Shown here: in pieces, positions 1 through 8,199 of the stretch | How the letters are laid out: every line of letters starts with the position of its first letter | Position numbering within the stretch: the first letter of the stretch is position 1 | Source of the DNA: Oscillospiraceae bacterium | GTDB lineage: Bacteria > Bacillota > Clostridia > Oscillospirales > Acutalibacteraceae | NCBI GenBank assembly: GCA_009784445.1 | Contig: WRBQ01000002.1 | Span: 1-35,859 of the forward strand | Direction: 5' to 3' | Length of the DNA: 35,859 bases | Translations under genes and position numbers: made by a program | The notes under the pieces: generated by a model | Told to the model about the DNA's origin: nothing | The model's database searches: none | The model's input: the letters and a program-made list of their open reading frames with translations, nothing else

Positions 1-140
1 ACAGCATTACGCTAATGCAACAAACTAGAATTGGTTGGTTCAGCGATAAATGCGTAGATTATCTCCTCTGCAAATCACCTCCACGCAACAACATCAGTAG
101 CTTTGTTCAGTTGAGCAAGGGAATATGAAAACATAACTAA

Positions 141-170
141 AGCCTCTATCGTTCGATAGAGGCTGGTTTT
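141..170 (+). terminator. Intrinsic terminator, perfect 11-bp stem
   Basis: AGCCTCTATCG pairs perfectly with CGATAGAGGCT across a TT loop and is followed by GGTTTTGTTTG. It could end a plus-strand transcript entering from the left, and it also lies about 40 bp past the stop of the minus-strand gene at 206, so it may serve both directions. Bases 1-140 hold no coding sequence I can support. Confidence 0.75.
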
Positions 171-205
171 GTTTGTGTTGGGGGTTACGGAGGTAGATAT
201 TATAA

Positions 206-598
206 TTAACCCTCATTCGCGTGGAATGATATATCGCTTGGTGTGACAGTTTTGCAATAGTCGATCAGCGTTTTGATATGCGTCAGCGTGGCAGCTTCGG
301 GATTAGTGAAGTTTATCGTGTGCTGGCTGCACACATTCTTCATGTCTTTGCCAAAAATCGGCAGGTCAAACCCGCCGGTGCAGCCCTCATGGCAGACCCA
401 GCAGCATTGCAGATGTTGTTGCATGCAAGCCTCGAAATCCGCGCCCAAGTCATTGTGATAATCACCTTGCAAGTGCGACAGAAAGAATGAAAAGTCATTT
501 CTAACGGGATGCACCCAAACTTTGCAGATGTTTTTGCCGTTGTGCGCCAATTTCCAGCTGTTTTGTTCACCGCTTTTTTCCAACTGTCCGTCAAACAA
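206..598 (-). CDS. Orphan Cys/Trp-rich small protein, start region apparently frameshifted
   Basis: Reading frame of 130 codons from a TTG at 598; I do not recognise the family. The middle is rich in cysteine and aromatic residues (CCWVCHEGC, then DMKNVCSQH and LIDYCK), which could bind a metal or form disulfides; no signal peptide or membrane segment is visible. The TTG start is probably not the real one. The same frame continues upstream with plausible protein (AKEKYLKPQNAVWELFDGQ), and an excellent ribosome site (AGGGAGGT, 647-654) precedes an ATG at 640-642 that is out of frame by one base: ATG-CTAAAG, where ATG-GCT-AAA would restore a 144-residue protein. The gene is therefore either frameshifted at codon 2 or affected by a sequence error. 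It has its own strong promoter (671-699) and is followed by the hairpin at 141-170. Confidence 0.6.
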   Translation of the reverse strand: MFDGQLEKSGEQNSWKLAHNGKNICKVWVHPVRNDFSFFLSHLQGDYHNDLGADFEACMQQHLQCCWVCHEGCTGGFDLPIFGKDMKNVCSQHTINFTNPEAATLTHIKTLIDYCKTVTPSDISFHANEG

Positions 599-670
599 TT
601 CCCAAACGGCGTTTTGTGGCTTTAAGTATTTTTCTTTAGCATGTACGACCTCCCTAAATATGTTATAGCT

Positions 671-699
671 AGTTTAGCACAAATTTCGCGCATTGTCAA
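671..699 (-). promoter_or_regulatory. Sigma-A promoter for the 206-642 gene
   Basis: On the minus strand TTGACA (694-699), a 17-bp spacer and TAAACT (671-676) stand just upstream of the ribosome site and ATG at 642. The promoter lies back to back with the thrS promoter: the two -35 boxes are 10 bp apart. Confidence 0.75.
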
Positions 700-709
700 G
701 CAAAAGTGC

Positions 710-738
710 TGGACAAGCAGAGCAGAATGTGTTATAAT
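710..738 (+). promoter_or_regulatory. Sigma-A promoter of thrS
   Basis: TGGACA (710-715), a 17-bp spacer and TATAAT (733-738). The start of transcription would fall near 745, leaving a leader of only about 25 nt before the thrS ATG at 770. That is far too short for the T-box leader that often controls thrS in Bacillota. Confidence 0.8.
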
Positions 739-769
739 AAAAGGAATAGCGACTTAGGAGGACTTTATC

Positions 770-2509
770 ATGCAAATTGAAATGATGCGCCACAGCTTGG
801 CGCACGTGCTGGCGCAGGCCGTAACCGAGTTATTTGAAGGCACGCAGCTGGCCATTGGCCCTGCGATTGATCATGGGTTTTACTATGATTTCGACTTGCC
901 GCACACGCTGACAGATGCAGATTTTGCGGCCATCGAAGCGAGGATGACAGAGATTCTCAAACGTCGTGCAAATTTTACTCGCTGCGTGGCGACGAAAGAA
1001 AAGGCACTGGAAACTTTCGCAAACAACCCCTATAAAACTGAATTAATTTCGGAGCTGCCCGGCGACGAAGAAATTTCGCTATACTATACCGGCGACGAGT
1101 TCTGTGATCTCTGCCGCGGCCCGCATGCCGATAATACGCAGCAGCTACTGGGCTGGGCATTCAAATTGCATGCCGTCACAGGCGCGTATTGGCGCGGCGA
1201 TGCTAGCCGCAAAATGCTACAGCGCGTGTACGTCTATGCGTTCCCCAACAAGGCGGAGCTCAAGGCGCATCTGCACATGCTGGAGGAAGCCAAAAAGCGC
1301 GATCATCGCAAAATTGGCCGTGAACAAGAGCTGTTTGCGCTGATGGACGAAGGCCCTGGTTTGCCGTTTTATCTGCCCAAAGGGATGATTTTGCGCAATC
1401 AGCTGCTGGCCTTTTGGCGGCAGCTACATACCGAGGCAGGTTACGAAGAAATCAATACGCCCATCATGCTCAACCAGCAGCTGTGGGAGCGCAGTGGCCA
1501 CTGGTTTCATTACAAGGAAAACATGTACACCACACAAGTGGAGGAGCAAGAATTCGCCATCAAGCCCATGAGCTGCCCCGGCGCGCTGCTGTATTATGGT
1601 ATGCGGCCACGGTCGTATCGCGAGCTGCCCATGCGGCTGGCGGAGCTTGGATTGGTTCATCGCAACGAGCTTTCGGGCGCACTGCACGGATTGATGCGCG
1701 TACGTGGCTTCACGCAAGATGACACGCATATTTTCATGACGCGTGAGCAAATCAAGGATGAAGTTAAGGCAAACGTTGCGCTCATTCAGAAAATTTATGG
1801 CTATTTTGGCTTCGACTGCCGCATAGAGCTCTCCACACGTCCCGAAAAAGCCATGGGAGATATCGCAGACTGGGACGCTGCCACCGATGCCCTGCGCGAA
1901 GCCATCACCGAGCTTGGCTATGATTACCAGCTCAACGAAGGCGACGGCGCGTTTTATGGTCCCAAGTTGGACTTTCACCTCAGCGACTGCTTGGGGCGTT
2001 CATGGCAGTGTGGCACTTTGCAGCTAGATTTTCAATTGCCCGAACGCTTTGAGCTGGAATATGTTGGCTCTGATGGCCAAACGCACCGCCCCACGATGAT
2101 TCACCGCGCAACGCTGGGCAGCATTGAGCGCTTCATTGGCATCATTACTGAGCATTTTGCTGGCAAATTCCCGCTGTGGCTCTCACCGCTGCAAATTGGC
2201 GTGGTACCCGTGCGCGACGAACACAACGCCTATGCCGAACAAGTGGCGCAGCAGCTGCGCGCGGCTGGCCTGCGCGTGCAGGTTGATACCAGCGAGGGCA
2301 ACATGGGCAGCAAAATTAAAACGTTTCGCCAAGGGCTGACTCCCTACATCGTCATTGTTGGTGATGCTGAGCGCGACAGCGGCACTATTTCGCTGCGCGT
2401 GCGCACTGGAACGCAAGTGAATGATATTTCGCTTTCGCACTTCACTGCAATGTGCAAACAGGCGGTAAATAGCCGCCAAACGGAATTGCAGGAAAATTTC
2501 GCAGAGTAA
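770..2509 (+). CDS. thrS: Threonyl-tRNA synthetase without TGS domain
   Basis: Charges tRNA-Thr with threonine in the cytoplasm. The 579 residues begin directly in the editing domain: HSLAH (residues 8-12) and, further on, CRGPH are the editing-site His/Cys motifs. The class II catalytic core follows, with the zinc ligands expected in MSCPG, HRNELSGALHG and MIHRATLGS, the FTQDD motif, and then the C-terminal anticodon-binding domain (GVVPV, EGNMGSKIK, YIVIVGD). Family members are usually about 640 residues with an N-terminal TGS domain of about 60 residues; that domain is absent. The start is firm: TTAGGAGG lies just before ATG 770, and the promoter at 710-738 leaves no room for a longer N-terminus. 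There is no T-box leader. Confidence 0.95.
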   Translation: MQIEMMRHSLAHVLAQAVTELFEGTQLAIGPAIDHGFYYDFDLPHTLTDADFAAIEARMTEILKRRANFTRCVATKEKALETFANNPYKTELISELPGDEEISLYYTGDEFCDLCRGPHADNTQQLLGWAFKLHAVTGAYWRGDASRKMLQRVYVYAFPNKAELKAHLHMLEEAKKRDHRKIGREQELFALMDEGPGLPFYLPKGMILRNQLLAFWRQLHTEAGYEEINTPIMLNQQLWERSGHWFHYKENMYTTQVEEQEFAIKPMSCPGALLYYGMRPRSYRELPMRLAELGLVHRNELSGALHGLMRVRGFTQDDTHIFMTREQIKDEVKANVALIQKIYGYFGFDCRIELSTRPEKAMGDIADWDAATDALREAITELGYDYQLNEGDGAFYGPKLDFHLSDCLGRSWQCGTLQLDFQLPERFELEYVGSDGQTHRPTMIHRATLGSIERFIGIITEHFAGKFPLWLSPLQIGVVPVRDEHNAYAEQVAQQLRAAGLRVQVDTSEGNMGSKIKTFRQGLTPYIVIVGDAERDSGTISLRVRTGTQVNDISLSHFTAMCKQAVNSRQTELQENFAE

Positions 2510-2625
2510 AATCGCGAACTTTACACCGCGAAACAGAAAGACCAAAATTCGGAAAAAAACAACTATTTATTGCCAAATCAAGACAAAAAACATGAAAAAA
2601 CATATAATAAATTTCAAAACCCCTC

Positions 2626-2654
2626 TTGACTTTTGTGTCGAATACTGTTATAAT
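2626..2654 (+). promoter_or_regulatory. Sigma-A promoter of the 72-residue orphan gene
   Basis: TTGACT (2626-2631), a 17-bp spacer and TATAAT (2649-2654). The leader to the GTG start at 2728 is about 65 nt and contains an imperfect hairpin with arms CACCGC (2668-2673) and GCGGTG (2691-2696). The remainder of the 2510-2727 gap is AT-rich, with no other signal that I can support. Confidence 0.8.
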
Positions 2655-2727
2655 TGTATTAACAAGTCACCGCGCTGGCGTGCTAGCTTGGCGGTGCGTT
2701 GTGGGAAAAATCAGGAGGTTGAAAATT

Positions 2728-2946
2728 GTGAATTTAATGAGATTTGTCAATAGCTCAGGCAGGGAATTGACGGTGTACAGCGACAGCAAGTTGTCAATCA
2801 AAGTCGGCATGCTTTATCGCGACAGCGCGTGCTACTGCGTTTGTGATGCGCTGGAGGACGTGGTGGCGGTCATGTACAAAGTATCGTCCAACGGCGTGCA
2901 CAAGGTTGGTTTCACCGACTATGTGGACGGCGTGCAAATGGATTAA
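2728..2946 (+). CDS. Small orphan protein, 72 residues
   Basis: I chose the GTG at 2728 because AGGAGGTT (2713-2720) lies at ideal spacing; the ATG at 2737 is too far from it. Unrecognised family. The protein looks soluble and beta-rich (GRELTVYSDSKLSIKVG, DVVAVMYKVSS, VHKVGFTDYVDG), with CYCVC in the middle and no signal peptide or membrane segment. It forms a complete monocistronic unit: strong promoter at 2626-2654, hairpin leader, and terminator at 2961-2988. A dedicated promoter and terminator around so small a gene argue that it is real and well expressed. No function can be assigned. Confidence 0.8.
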   Translation: MNLMRFVNSSGRELTVYSDSKLSIKVGMLYRDSACYCVCDALEDVVAVMYKVSSNGVHKVGFTDYVDGVQMD

Positions 2947-2960
2947 CGCAGATTTTTTCA

Positions 2961-2988
2961 ACACAGTAGCGAAAGCTGCTGTGTTTTT
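2961..2988 (+). terminator. Intrinsic terminator with GAAA loop
   Basis: ACACAGTAGC pairs with GCTGCTGTGT (10 bp, one G-T) around a GAAA tetraloop and is followed by TTTT. It closes the orphan transcript 15 bp after its stop. Confidence 0.85.
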
Positions 2989-3035
2989 CATGTTTTAGCG
3001 GGCAAACTAAGAGTAAAATCTTAGGAGGTAACGCA

Positions 3036-3743
3036 ATGAAGCGTGAAAGCAATACCGAGATGATACCGCCCGAAATTTCTACTGAAGCGAACAACGAGCC
3101 GCACGGCGATCACCGCCATGCGCTCAATTCCACAGACATGGGTGTGGTGCCAACCAGCGGGCCGGTGCAGTGCCTAACCATTATCGGACAAATTGAGGGG
3201 CACAGCGAATCAACGGCCGAAACAAAAACCACCAAGTACGAGCATGTCATCCCGCAACTGGTGGCTATCGAAGAAAATCGTGATGTGCAAGGGCTGCTGA
3301 TCTTGCTCAACACCGTCGGCGGCGACATTGAAGCCGGCCTCGCCCTAGCAGAACTCATCGCCAGCATGAAAACCCCCACCATTTCGCTGGTGCTGGGAGG
3401 GGGGCACTCCATTGGTGTGCCATTGGCAGTGGCTGCGCAACGCTCGTTCATCGTGCCCAGCGCAACCATGACCATTCACCCCGTGCGCATGAACGGCTTG
3501 GTGCTTGGGGTGTCGCAAACCATGAATTATTTTGAGCAAATGCAGGAAAGAATTGTCGATTTCGTTGCGCGACACAGCAGTATCACGCCGGCGCGCTACC
3601 GCAAAATCATGCTAGAAGTCGGCGAACTCACGATGGATTTCGGGCGCACGCTCACCGGCGAGCAAGCCGTGCAAGAGGGCCTCATCGACGAAGTGGGCGG
3701 GCTCGCGCAGGCATTGGAGCATTTATATGGCATGATAAAATAA
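3036..3743 (+). CDS. tepA: ClpP-family serine protease of the TepA type
   Basis: This is the ClpP/crotonase-fold protease family (TepA/YmfB, translocation-enhancing protein) found in spore formers. The N-terminal 45 residues are polar and low in complexity; the protease fold follows. The likely nucleophile is Ser125 in GGGHSIGVP and the partner His148 is in MTIHPVR; Asp218 in GLIDEVGG is a candidate third residue. The oxyanion-side glycines (NTVGGDIEAG) are also present. 235 residues, no signal peptide, cytoplasmic. The start is supported by TTAGGAGGTAACGCA before ATG 3036. In bacilli this gene sits close to spoIIIE; here it lies alone and converges on tenI with only 20 bp between the stops. 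Confidence 0.88.
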   Translation: MKRESNTEMIPPEISTEANNEPHGDHRHALNSTDMGVVPTSGPVQCLTIIGQIEGHSESTAETKTTKYEHVIPQLVAIEENRDVQGLLILLNTVGGDIEAGLALAELIASMKTPTISLVLGGGHSIGVPLAVAAQRSFIVPSATMTIHPVRMNGLVLGVSQTMNYFEQMQERIVDFVARHSSITPARYRKIMLEVGELTMDFGRTLTGEQAVQEGLIDEVGGLAQALEHLYGMIK

Positions 3744-3763
3744 GGTTAGTACGCGCTACCACA

Positions 3764-4276
3764 TTATTTAAACCAAGCCGACATCCGGCAAAATCCCGCT
3801 GCCCCGGCAGCTAAGCACGCTTGCGCATTTTCGTCTGTGATGCCGCCAATGGCAAACACCGGCACCGTCACGCTATCGCACACCGCATGCAAAAAGTCCA
3901 AGCCGCGCGGTGGCAAACCGGGCTTGCTTTGCGTGGCAAAAATGTGTCCGGCAATCACAAACGCTGTACCAAGAGCTTGCGCCGCAATGGCCTCTTCAAC
4001 ACTGTGAACCGACACACTAAAAAGCTGCGACACCGGCTTAACTTGCGAAAACGGCATGTGCACAAAGTCTCCCGCATGCGGCTGATAGGCAATCAACCGC
4101 ACGCCATGTGCCCGGCACAGCGGAGCAACTCGTGCGGCCAGCTCGGCATATTGCGCGGGCGCTAAATCTTTTTCACGCAACAACAAGCCCCACGGTTTCG
4201 ACTGTAGGGCTTTTTCGATTTGCTGCATAAAATCGCCGCTGCACAGCGCACGATTCGTCACAATAATTTCTTTCAT
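3764..4276 (-). CDS. tenI: TenI/ThiE-like thiamine-phosphate-synthase family protein
   Basis: A TIM-barrel protein of the thiamine phosphate synthase superfamily, at 170 residues shorter than true ThiE (about 210). It carries LLLREKDL, SVHSVEEA, the GHIFATQSKPGLPPRGL block and AIGGI, a pattern closer to TenI, the thiazole tautomerase that aromatises the ThiG product. A true ThiE is encoded separately at 8166, which supports the TenI reading. It is the last gene of the minus-strand run; its ATG overlaps the 3' end of thiH by 4 nt, so the two are translationally coupled. Whether it is a tautomerase rather than a second ThiE is inference from motifs and position. Confidence 0.82.
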   Translation of the reverse strand: MKEIIVTNRALCSGDFMQQIEKALQSKPWGLLLREKDLAPAQYAELAARVAPLCRAHGVRLIAYQPHAGDFVHMPFSQVKPVSQLFSVSVHSVEEAIAAQALGTAFVIAGHIFATQSKPGLPPRGLDFLHAVCDSVTVPVFAIGGITDENAQACLAAGAAGFCRMSAWFK

Positions 4277-5367
4277 ACGTAGTCCAAGTATACGGGTTGC
4301 AGCCCGTTATTTTTCAGCATATCGTGAATTTCGCTCACACTGCGTGAGTCAGCAATGGTGAACTGCGGGTCATCCTGCTCGCTTACGCTGGTGCGCACCC
4401 CGGCAGACATCTTCGTGGCGGCCAGCCGCACGGCAGCATCGCGCAGGGCAGGGCGCTCGCGCGTGCTGATGGCAATGCCCGCCTGCGGCATCAACAAGCG
4501 CAGTGCCAGCATCGCCTGCGTGAGTTCGCGCTCGCTCACGCGGCTGTGTGGGCGCATGCGCGGCAGCGAAAACGCAATTTCCGCCTGCGGGTGCTTTCGC
4601 TGGGTAAAATACGCATGTAACCCGGCAGCAAAAATATCGCGCCGCCAATCACCCAAGCCCAGCAGCGCACCAAAACTCACGCCACGCATGCCGCCCAGCA
4701 ATGCACGCTCCTGCGCGTAAAACCGATAGGGATAGCAGCGCTTTGGCCCCTGCACATGCACTTTATCATACAAAACCGGGTCGTAGGTCTCTTGATACAC
4801 GCTCACGTAATCCGCCCCGGCCTGTTGCAATGTTGCATATTCGTCACAGTTCAGCGGATAAATCTCAATGCCAATGGCAGGAAAATAGTTGTGCAGCAAC
4901 GCAATGGCCTGCGCGATGTAGTCCACCGAGCTCTCGCTGCGGCTTTCGCCCGTCAGCAGCAGAATTTCCTGCAAGCCCGTGGCGGCGATTTCCTCGGCAC
5001 GGCGCCGCAAATCCTCCATCGAAAGTTTTGTGCGCGTGATATCTTGGTGGCAGCTAAACCCGCAGTAGCTGCAATGATTTTCGCAGTAATTCGCGATATA
5101 CAGCGGGGTATACAGTCCAACGCTGTTGCCATGCCAGCGGCGTGTTTGTGCCTGCGCAGCTTGGGCAATCTCCTCCAGCAGCGGCAGCGCAGCAGGGGAA
5201 AGCAGCGCAGCAAAGTCAGCGATGCTCGGCGCTGAGCAAGCTAACGCCGCGCGAACATTCTCCTCCGTACATGTTTCCGGTGAAAACTCGCGCAGCAACG
5301 CCTGCACCCTTGGCAAACTATCGCTATCAATTTCCTGCATTCCCGGCAGATAATCAAAACTACTCAT
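4273..5367 (-). CDS. thiH: Radical SAM tyrosine lyase ThiH
   Basis: Cleaves tyrosine to dehydroglycine and p-cresol for thiazole formation. The radical-SAM cluster ligands are Cys95, Cys99 and Cys102 in [17 protein letters not shown] and the LPRMRPH segment are also typical of ThiH. 364 residues, full length. The ATG overlaps the 3' end of thiG by 8 nt. The use of ThiH rather than ThiO (glycine oxidase) fits an anaerobe. Confidence 0.96.
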   Translation of the reverse strand: MSSFDYLPGMQEIDSDSLPRVQALLREFSPETCTEENVRAALACSAPSIADFAALLSPAALPLLEEIAQAAQAQTRRWHGNSVGLYTPLYIANYCENHCSYCGFSCHQDITRTKLSMEDLRRRAEEIAATGLQEILLLTGESRSESSVDYIAQAIALLHNYFPAIGIEIYPLNCDEYATLQQAGADYVSVYQETYDPVLYDKVHVQGPKRCYPYRFYAQERALLGGMRGVSFGALLGLGDWRRDIFAAGLHAYFTQRKHPQAEIAFSLPRMRPHSRVSERELTQAMLALRLLMPQAGIAISTRERPALRDAAVRLAATKMSAGVRTSVSEQDDPQFTIADSRSVSEIHDMLKNNGLQPVYLDYV

Positions 5368-6127
5368 CTAAAAATCCCGTCAGTGGGCTGCTAGCCTCCG
5401 CGCCATGTTCAAGCACGCGCCCGGGGCGAGCGAGATATGCCGCACGGCCTGCTTCAATCGCCAGCTTGAACGCGCGCGCCATCACGGCAGGGTCACCGGC
5501 TGTAGCCACAGCAGTGTTGCACATCACGGCCGCGCAGCCAAGCTCCATGGCCTCGCAAGCGTGCGATGGGCGGCCAATGCCGGCATCCACGAGGATGGGC
5601 AGGTCGATTTCGCGCACCAAAATTTCAATGAACTCGCGGGTCAACAGCCCCTTGTTGCTGCCGATTGGCGCGCCCAAAGGCATTACAGCAGCAGCACCGG
5701 CGGCTTTTAGGGCGCGTGCCACAGCCAAGTCTGGGTATACATAAGGCAGCACGGCAAAGCCCTCGGTCGCTAGAATTTCCGTTGCGTGAATGGTCTCAGC
5801 ATTTTCAGGCAGCAGATAGCGGGTGTCGCGCATGATCTCCACCTTCACAAAATCGCCGCAGCCCAGCGCACGCGCCAGCCGCGCAATGCGCACGGCCTCT
5901 TCGGCGTCACGCGCACCCGAAGTGTTGGGAATAATCGTCACATCCGGCGGAATGAAATCCAGAATATTCTCTTGCCCACCGGCATTTGCGCGGCGCAACG
6001 CTAGGGTAATCATCTGCGCGCCGCCCTGCTCGGTCACGGCCTGCACCAGCGGCAGCGAAAACTTGCCGCTGCCCAAAATAAAGCGCGAGGCAAAGGCCTT
6101 GCCGCCTAGCTCGAAGATATCGTCCAT
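5360..6127 (-). CDS. thiG: Thiazole synthase ThiG
   Basis: Condenses deoxyxylulose-5-phosphate, dehydroglycine and ThiS thiocarboxylate into the thiazole phosphate. The Schiff-base lysine is Lys95 in DFVKVEIM; the phosphate-binding GAPIGSNKG loop and the [11 protein letters not shown] segment are intact. 255 residues, usual length. Its ATG overlaps the thiS stop codon (TGATG arrangement), and thiH starts inside its 3' end. No thiF or thiI is present in the window, so ThiS activation must be encoded elsewhere or done by another E1-like enzyme. Confidence 0.97.
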   Translation of the reverse strand: MDDIFELGGKAFASRFILGSGKFSLPLVQAVTEQGGAQMITLALRRANAGGQENILDFIPPDVTIIPNTSGARDAEEAVRIARLARALGCGDFVKVEIMRDTRYLLPENAETIHATEILATEGFAVLPYVYPDLAVARALKAAGAAAVMPLGAPIGSNKGLLTREFIEILVREIDLPILVDAGIGRPSHACEAMELGCAAVMCNTAVATAGDPAVMARAFKLAIEAGRAAYLARPGRVLEHGAEASSPLTGFLDE

Positions 6128-6318
6128 CAGCCGCCTCCCATAAAGTGCAAAATATTCAGCTCGTCATTGCGTTGCAGCACGACATCGCTAAATTGCTCGC
6201 GTACTATGATTTCGCCGCCGCGTTCCACCACTACGCAGTCCTCGCGGTAGCCATGTTGCAGCAGATATTCAAGCAGTGTGCCCGCAAACTCACCTGCGGG
6301 TTTTCCATTCACAATCAT
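6127..6318 (-). CDS. thiS: Sulfur carrier protein ThiS
   Basis: A ubiquitin-like carrier of 63 residues whose C-terminal glycine becomes the thiocarboxylate donating sulfur to thiazole. It ends FMGGG, with three terminal glycines as in Bacillus ThiS. The beta-grasp pattern is visible ([11 protein letters not shown] at the start, [12 protein letters not shown] at the end). The start overlaps the thiD stop by 4 nt (ATGA) and the end overlaps the thiG start. Confidence 0.95.
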   Translation of the reverse strand: MIVNGKPAGEFAGTLLEYLLQHGYREDCVVVERGGEIIVREQFSDVVLQRNDELNILHFMGGG

Positions 6319-7073
6319 GCGATACTCCTGTGAAACAGCGGGCCATTCGGCACGCCGAAGTCTGGTTTTTCGTGCAATAAATCCGTGAGCCAGCGCTTAG
6401 CTAAATGGCAACTTTCCAGCAAATCATGTCCAAGCGCTAAATTACAGGCAATCGCGCTGCTTAGTGTGCAGCCGGTGCCATGGGTGTCATCAATCGGCAC
6501 GCGTGGGGCACGCAGCCATGTTGCTTGGCCATTTGCAAATAGCAAATCAGCGGCCTCATCGCCGCCGGCATGTCCACCTTTGAGCAGCACCGGGTAACCA
6601 AACTCGCTTGCCGCCCGCAGCATGTCCTCTTCGCTGGCGATGGTATGTCCACACAGCGTCTTCATTTCGCACAAGTTAGGGGTGATGACCGTGGCGAAGG
6701 GGAACAGTCGCCGCAGGTTGTCGGCCTCGGCTAGACGCGCACCGCTGGTGGCCACCATCACTGGGTCAAGCACAACGGGGCAGCTCAGCTGCTGCAAAGC
6801 CTCAGCCACAACGGCCACACATTCTTCATTCGGCAGCATGCCAATCTTCACCGCCGCCGGCGGGAAGTCGCAAATGGTCTCGCGCAGCTGTGCAGCAAGA
6901 AAATCAGCAGGCGGCACGTGCACCGCCGCCACGCCGCGTGTGTTTTGCGCTGTTAGCGCCGTGATGCAGCTGGTGCCATAACAATGATGTGCTGCGAACG
7001 TCTTCAGATCCGCCTGAATGCCCGCGCCGCCGCTTGAATCAGAGCCGGCAATGGTCAATACAATAGGATGCAT
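6315..7073 (-). CDS. thiD: HMP / HMP-phosphate kinase ThiD
   Basis: Phosphorylates hydroxymethylpyrimidine (phosphate), a ribokinase-fold enzyme. TIAGSDSSGGAGIQADLKTF at the N-terminus is the ThiD signature, and the C-terminal DDTHGTGCTLSSAIA loop carries the catalytic Asp/anion hole. I start it at ATG 7073 (252 residues) because AGGAGA lies at good spacing; the longer frame to 7136 has no supported start and would run into the Nudix gene. Gap of 8 bp to the upstream Nudix gene. Confidence 0.95.
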   Translation of the reverse strand: MHPIVLTIAGSDSSGGAGIQADLKTFAAHHCYGTSCITALTAQNTRGVAAVHVPPADFLAAQLRETICDFPPAAVKIGMLPNEECVAVVAEALQQLSCPVVLDPVMVATSGARLAEADNLRRLFPFATVITPNLCEMKTLCGHTIASEEDMLRAASEFGYPVLLKGGHAGGDEAADLLFANGQATWLRAPRVPIDDTHGTGCTLSSAIACNLALGHDLLESCHLAKRWLTDLLHEKPDFGVPNGPLFHRSIA

Positions 7074-7081
7074 GGTTTCTC

Positions 7082-7558
7082 CTAGAAATATTTTAATTCC
7101 CGGGCGTCGTAGTCTCCCGGCTTCGAATAAGTGCAAAAGGCCTCGCTGTGCGTGCCGTCAAACATGGGGATGTAATCCTCAAAAAATGGCGTAAACTCGG
7201 CCTTGCGCAGCAACAGCTCGTCCAAACCAGACCAAAAATGCTGCCCCTCGTCCGTATCCATTAGCGTGCCCGAAAACGCGCTAGTCTTGTAGAAAAACAC
7301 AAAGTAGCGGCACTCTGCATCGTCACTTTCGCGCCAGCATTCATGTTTGAAGCCGCAAAACTGCAGGTCGCGCACCGCCAGACCGGTTTCTTCCGCCACT
7401 TCGCGCACCGCACAATCGTGCAGGCTTTCGCCCGGCTCAACATGCCCGCCGGGGAAGCTCAGACCCGTGAACGACGAGCGCAGCCGGTTTTGCACCAGCA
7501 CTTGCCCGCTCGCAGGGCATTGAATCATGACCATCGTGGTCAGCGTAATCTTACTCAT
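7082..7558 (-). CDS. Nudix hydrolase (MutT type) inside the thiamine cluster
   Basis: 158 residues with a complete Nudix box at residues 38-60: GHVEPGE, then REVAEETGL, with the Mg-binding glutamates intact. It starts at ATG 7558, which overlaps the stop of the phosphatase gene (TGATG). The first residues (MSKITLTTMVMIQ) are usual for 8-oxo-dGTP-type MutT proteins, but the substrate cannot be read from the sequence. The position between thiE and thiD suggests a thiamine-related diphosphate (for example clearing an oxidised or unwanted diphosphate intermediate). That is inference from context only. Confidence 0.9.
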   Translation of the reverse strand: MSKITLTTMVMIQCPASGQVLVQNRLRSSFTGLSFPGGHVEPGESLHDCAVREVAEETGLAVRDLQFCGFKHECWRESDDAECRYFVFFYKTSAFSGTLMDTDEGQHFWSGLDELLLRKAEFTPFFEDYIPMFDGTHSEAFCTYSKPGDYDARELKYF

Positions 7559-8199
7559 CAGGTAATGCACTCCTGCGGCAAATGGTCAACGCGGTTCATG
7601 TATTGCAGCTGAACGCGTTCGTAATCCGGCACGTTTTCGTTGCAGAATATCACACGTGAAACGCCCGTGTTGTGTTGGAAAAATCGCACCGTGTGCGGCG
7701 GACTAGGCAGCCCCAGCAGCGCATTGAGCAAAAAATTGTTGAACACGCCGTGCGACACCATCATCACTCGCGCACCGGGCGGTGAGTCCCCACGCAGCGC
7801 ACGCACCACACGCAACGTACGTGCTTGCCACTGCTCGGGGTCGCTGCTGCCGCAGTCGAACACCTCGCAAACTTCGGGTTCAATGCGCAGTTCAACCGGC
7901 TTTGGCTGATACTTCACCACCGCCTGTGCCGTCGATTGCGCACGCTGCATGTGGCTGCAAATCACTTGATCAAGTGGCAAGTCCGCATAAAACCGGCCGA
8001 GGTAATCCGCCTGCTGCAAGCCCAGCGGGGTCAAATGCCAGTCGTTGGGCACGCGATGGGTTTCGATGTCATGCGGGCGCTCGCTAAGCGGAAGCTTCTC
8101 CGGCCAGCGCTCGCCATTCAGCGGCACATTGCCATACGACTGCCCATGCCGCACCAGCACAAGGTCTAGCAAAACATCTTCGATTGGGGGGATATACAT
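7558..8199 (-). CDS. Histidine phosphatase family protein
   Basis: A phosphoglycerate-mutase-like phosphatase of 213 residues. The phosphohistidine motif LVRHGQSYGN contains Arg17 and His18; Arg86 (SHMQRAQSTAQ), Glu112 and His150 (MVSHGVF) complete the usual active site. The start at ATG 8199 is preceded by AAAGGAGG and lies 34 bp inside the 3' end of thiE, so coupled translation is likely. Set among thi genes it could dephosphorylate thiamine monophosphate or a pyrimidine/thiazole phosphate, but the family is broad and the substrate is not evident. Confidence 0.9.
   Translation of the reverse strand: MYIPPIEDVLLDLVLVRHGQSYGNVPLNGERWPEKLPLSERPHDIETHRVPNDWHLTPLGLQQADYLGRFYADLPLDQVICSHMQRAQSTAQAVVKYQPKPVELRIEPEVCEVFDCGSSDPEQWQARTLRVVRALRGDSPPGARVMMVSHGVFNNFLLNALLGLPSPPHTVRFFQHNTGVSRVIFCNENVPDYERVQLQYMNRVDHLPQECIT

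Noticed and set aside
206-642. Plus-strand small ORFs at 273-490
   Set aside because: They overlap the minus-strand gene, have no ribosome site and show shadow-like composition; the minus strand has promoter and ribosome site.
700-770. T-box leader before thrS
   Set aside because: Promoter lies only about 30 bp from the start codon and no T-box sequence is present.
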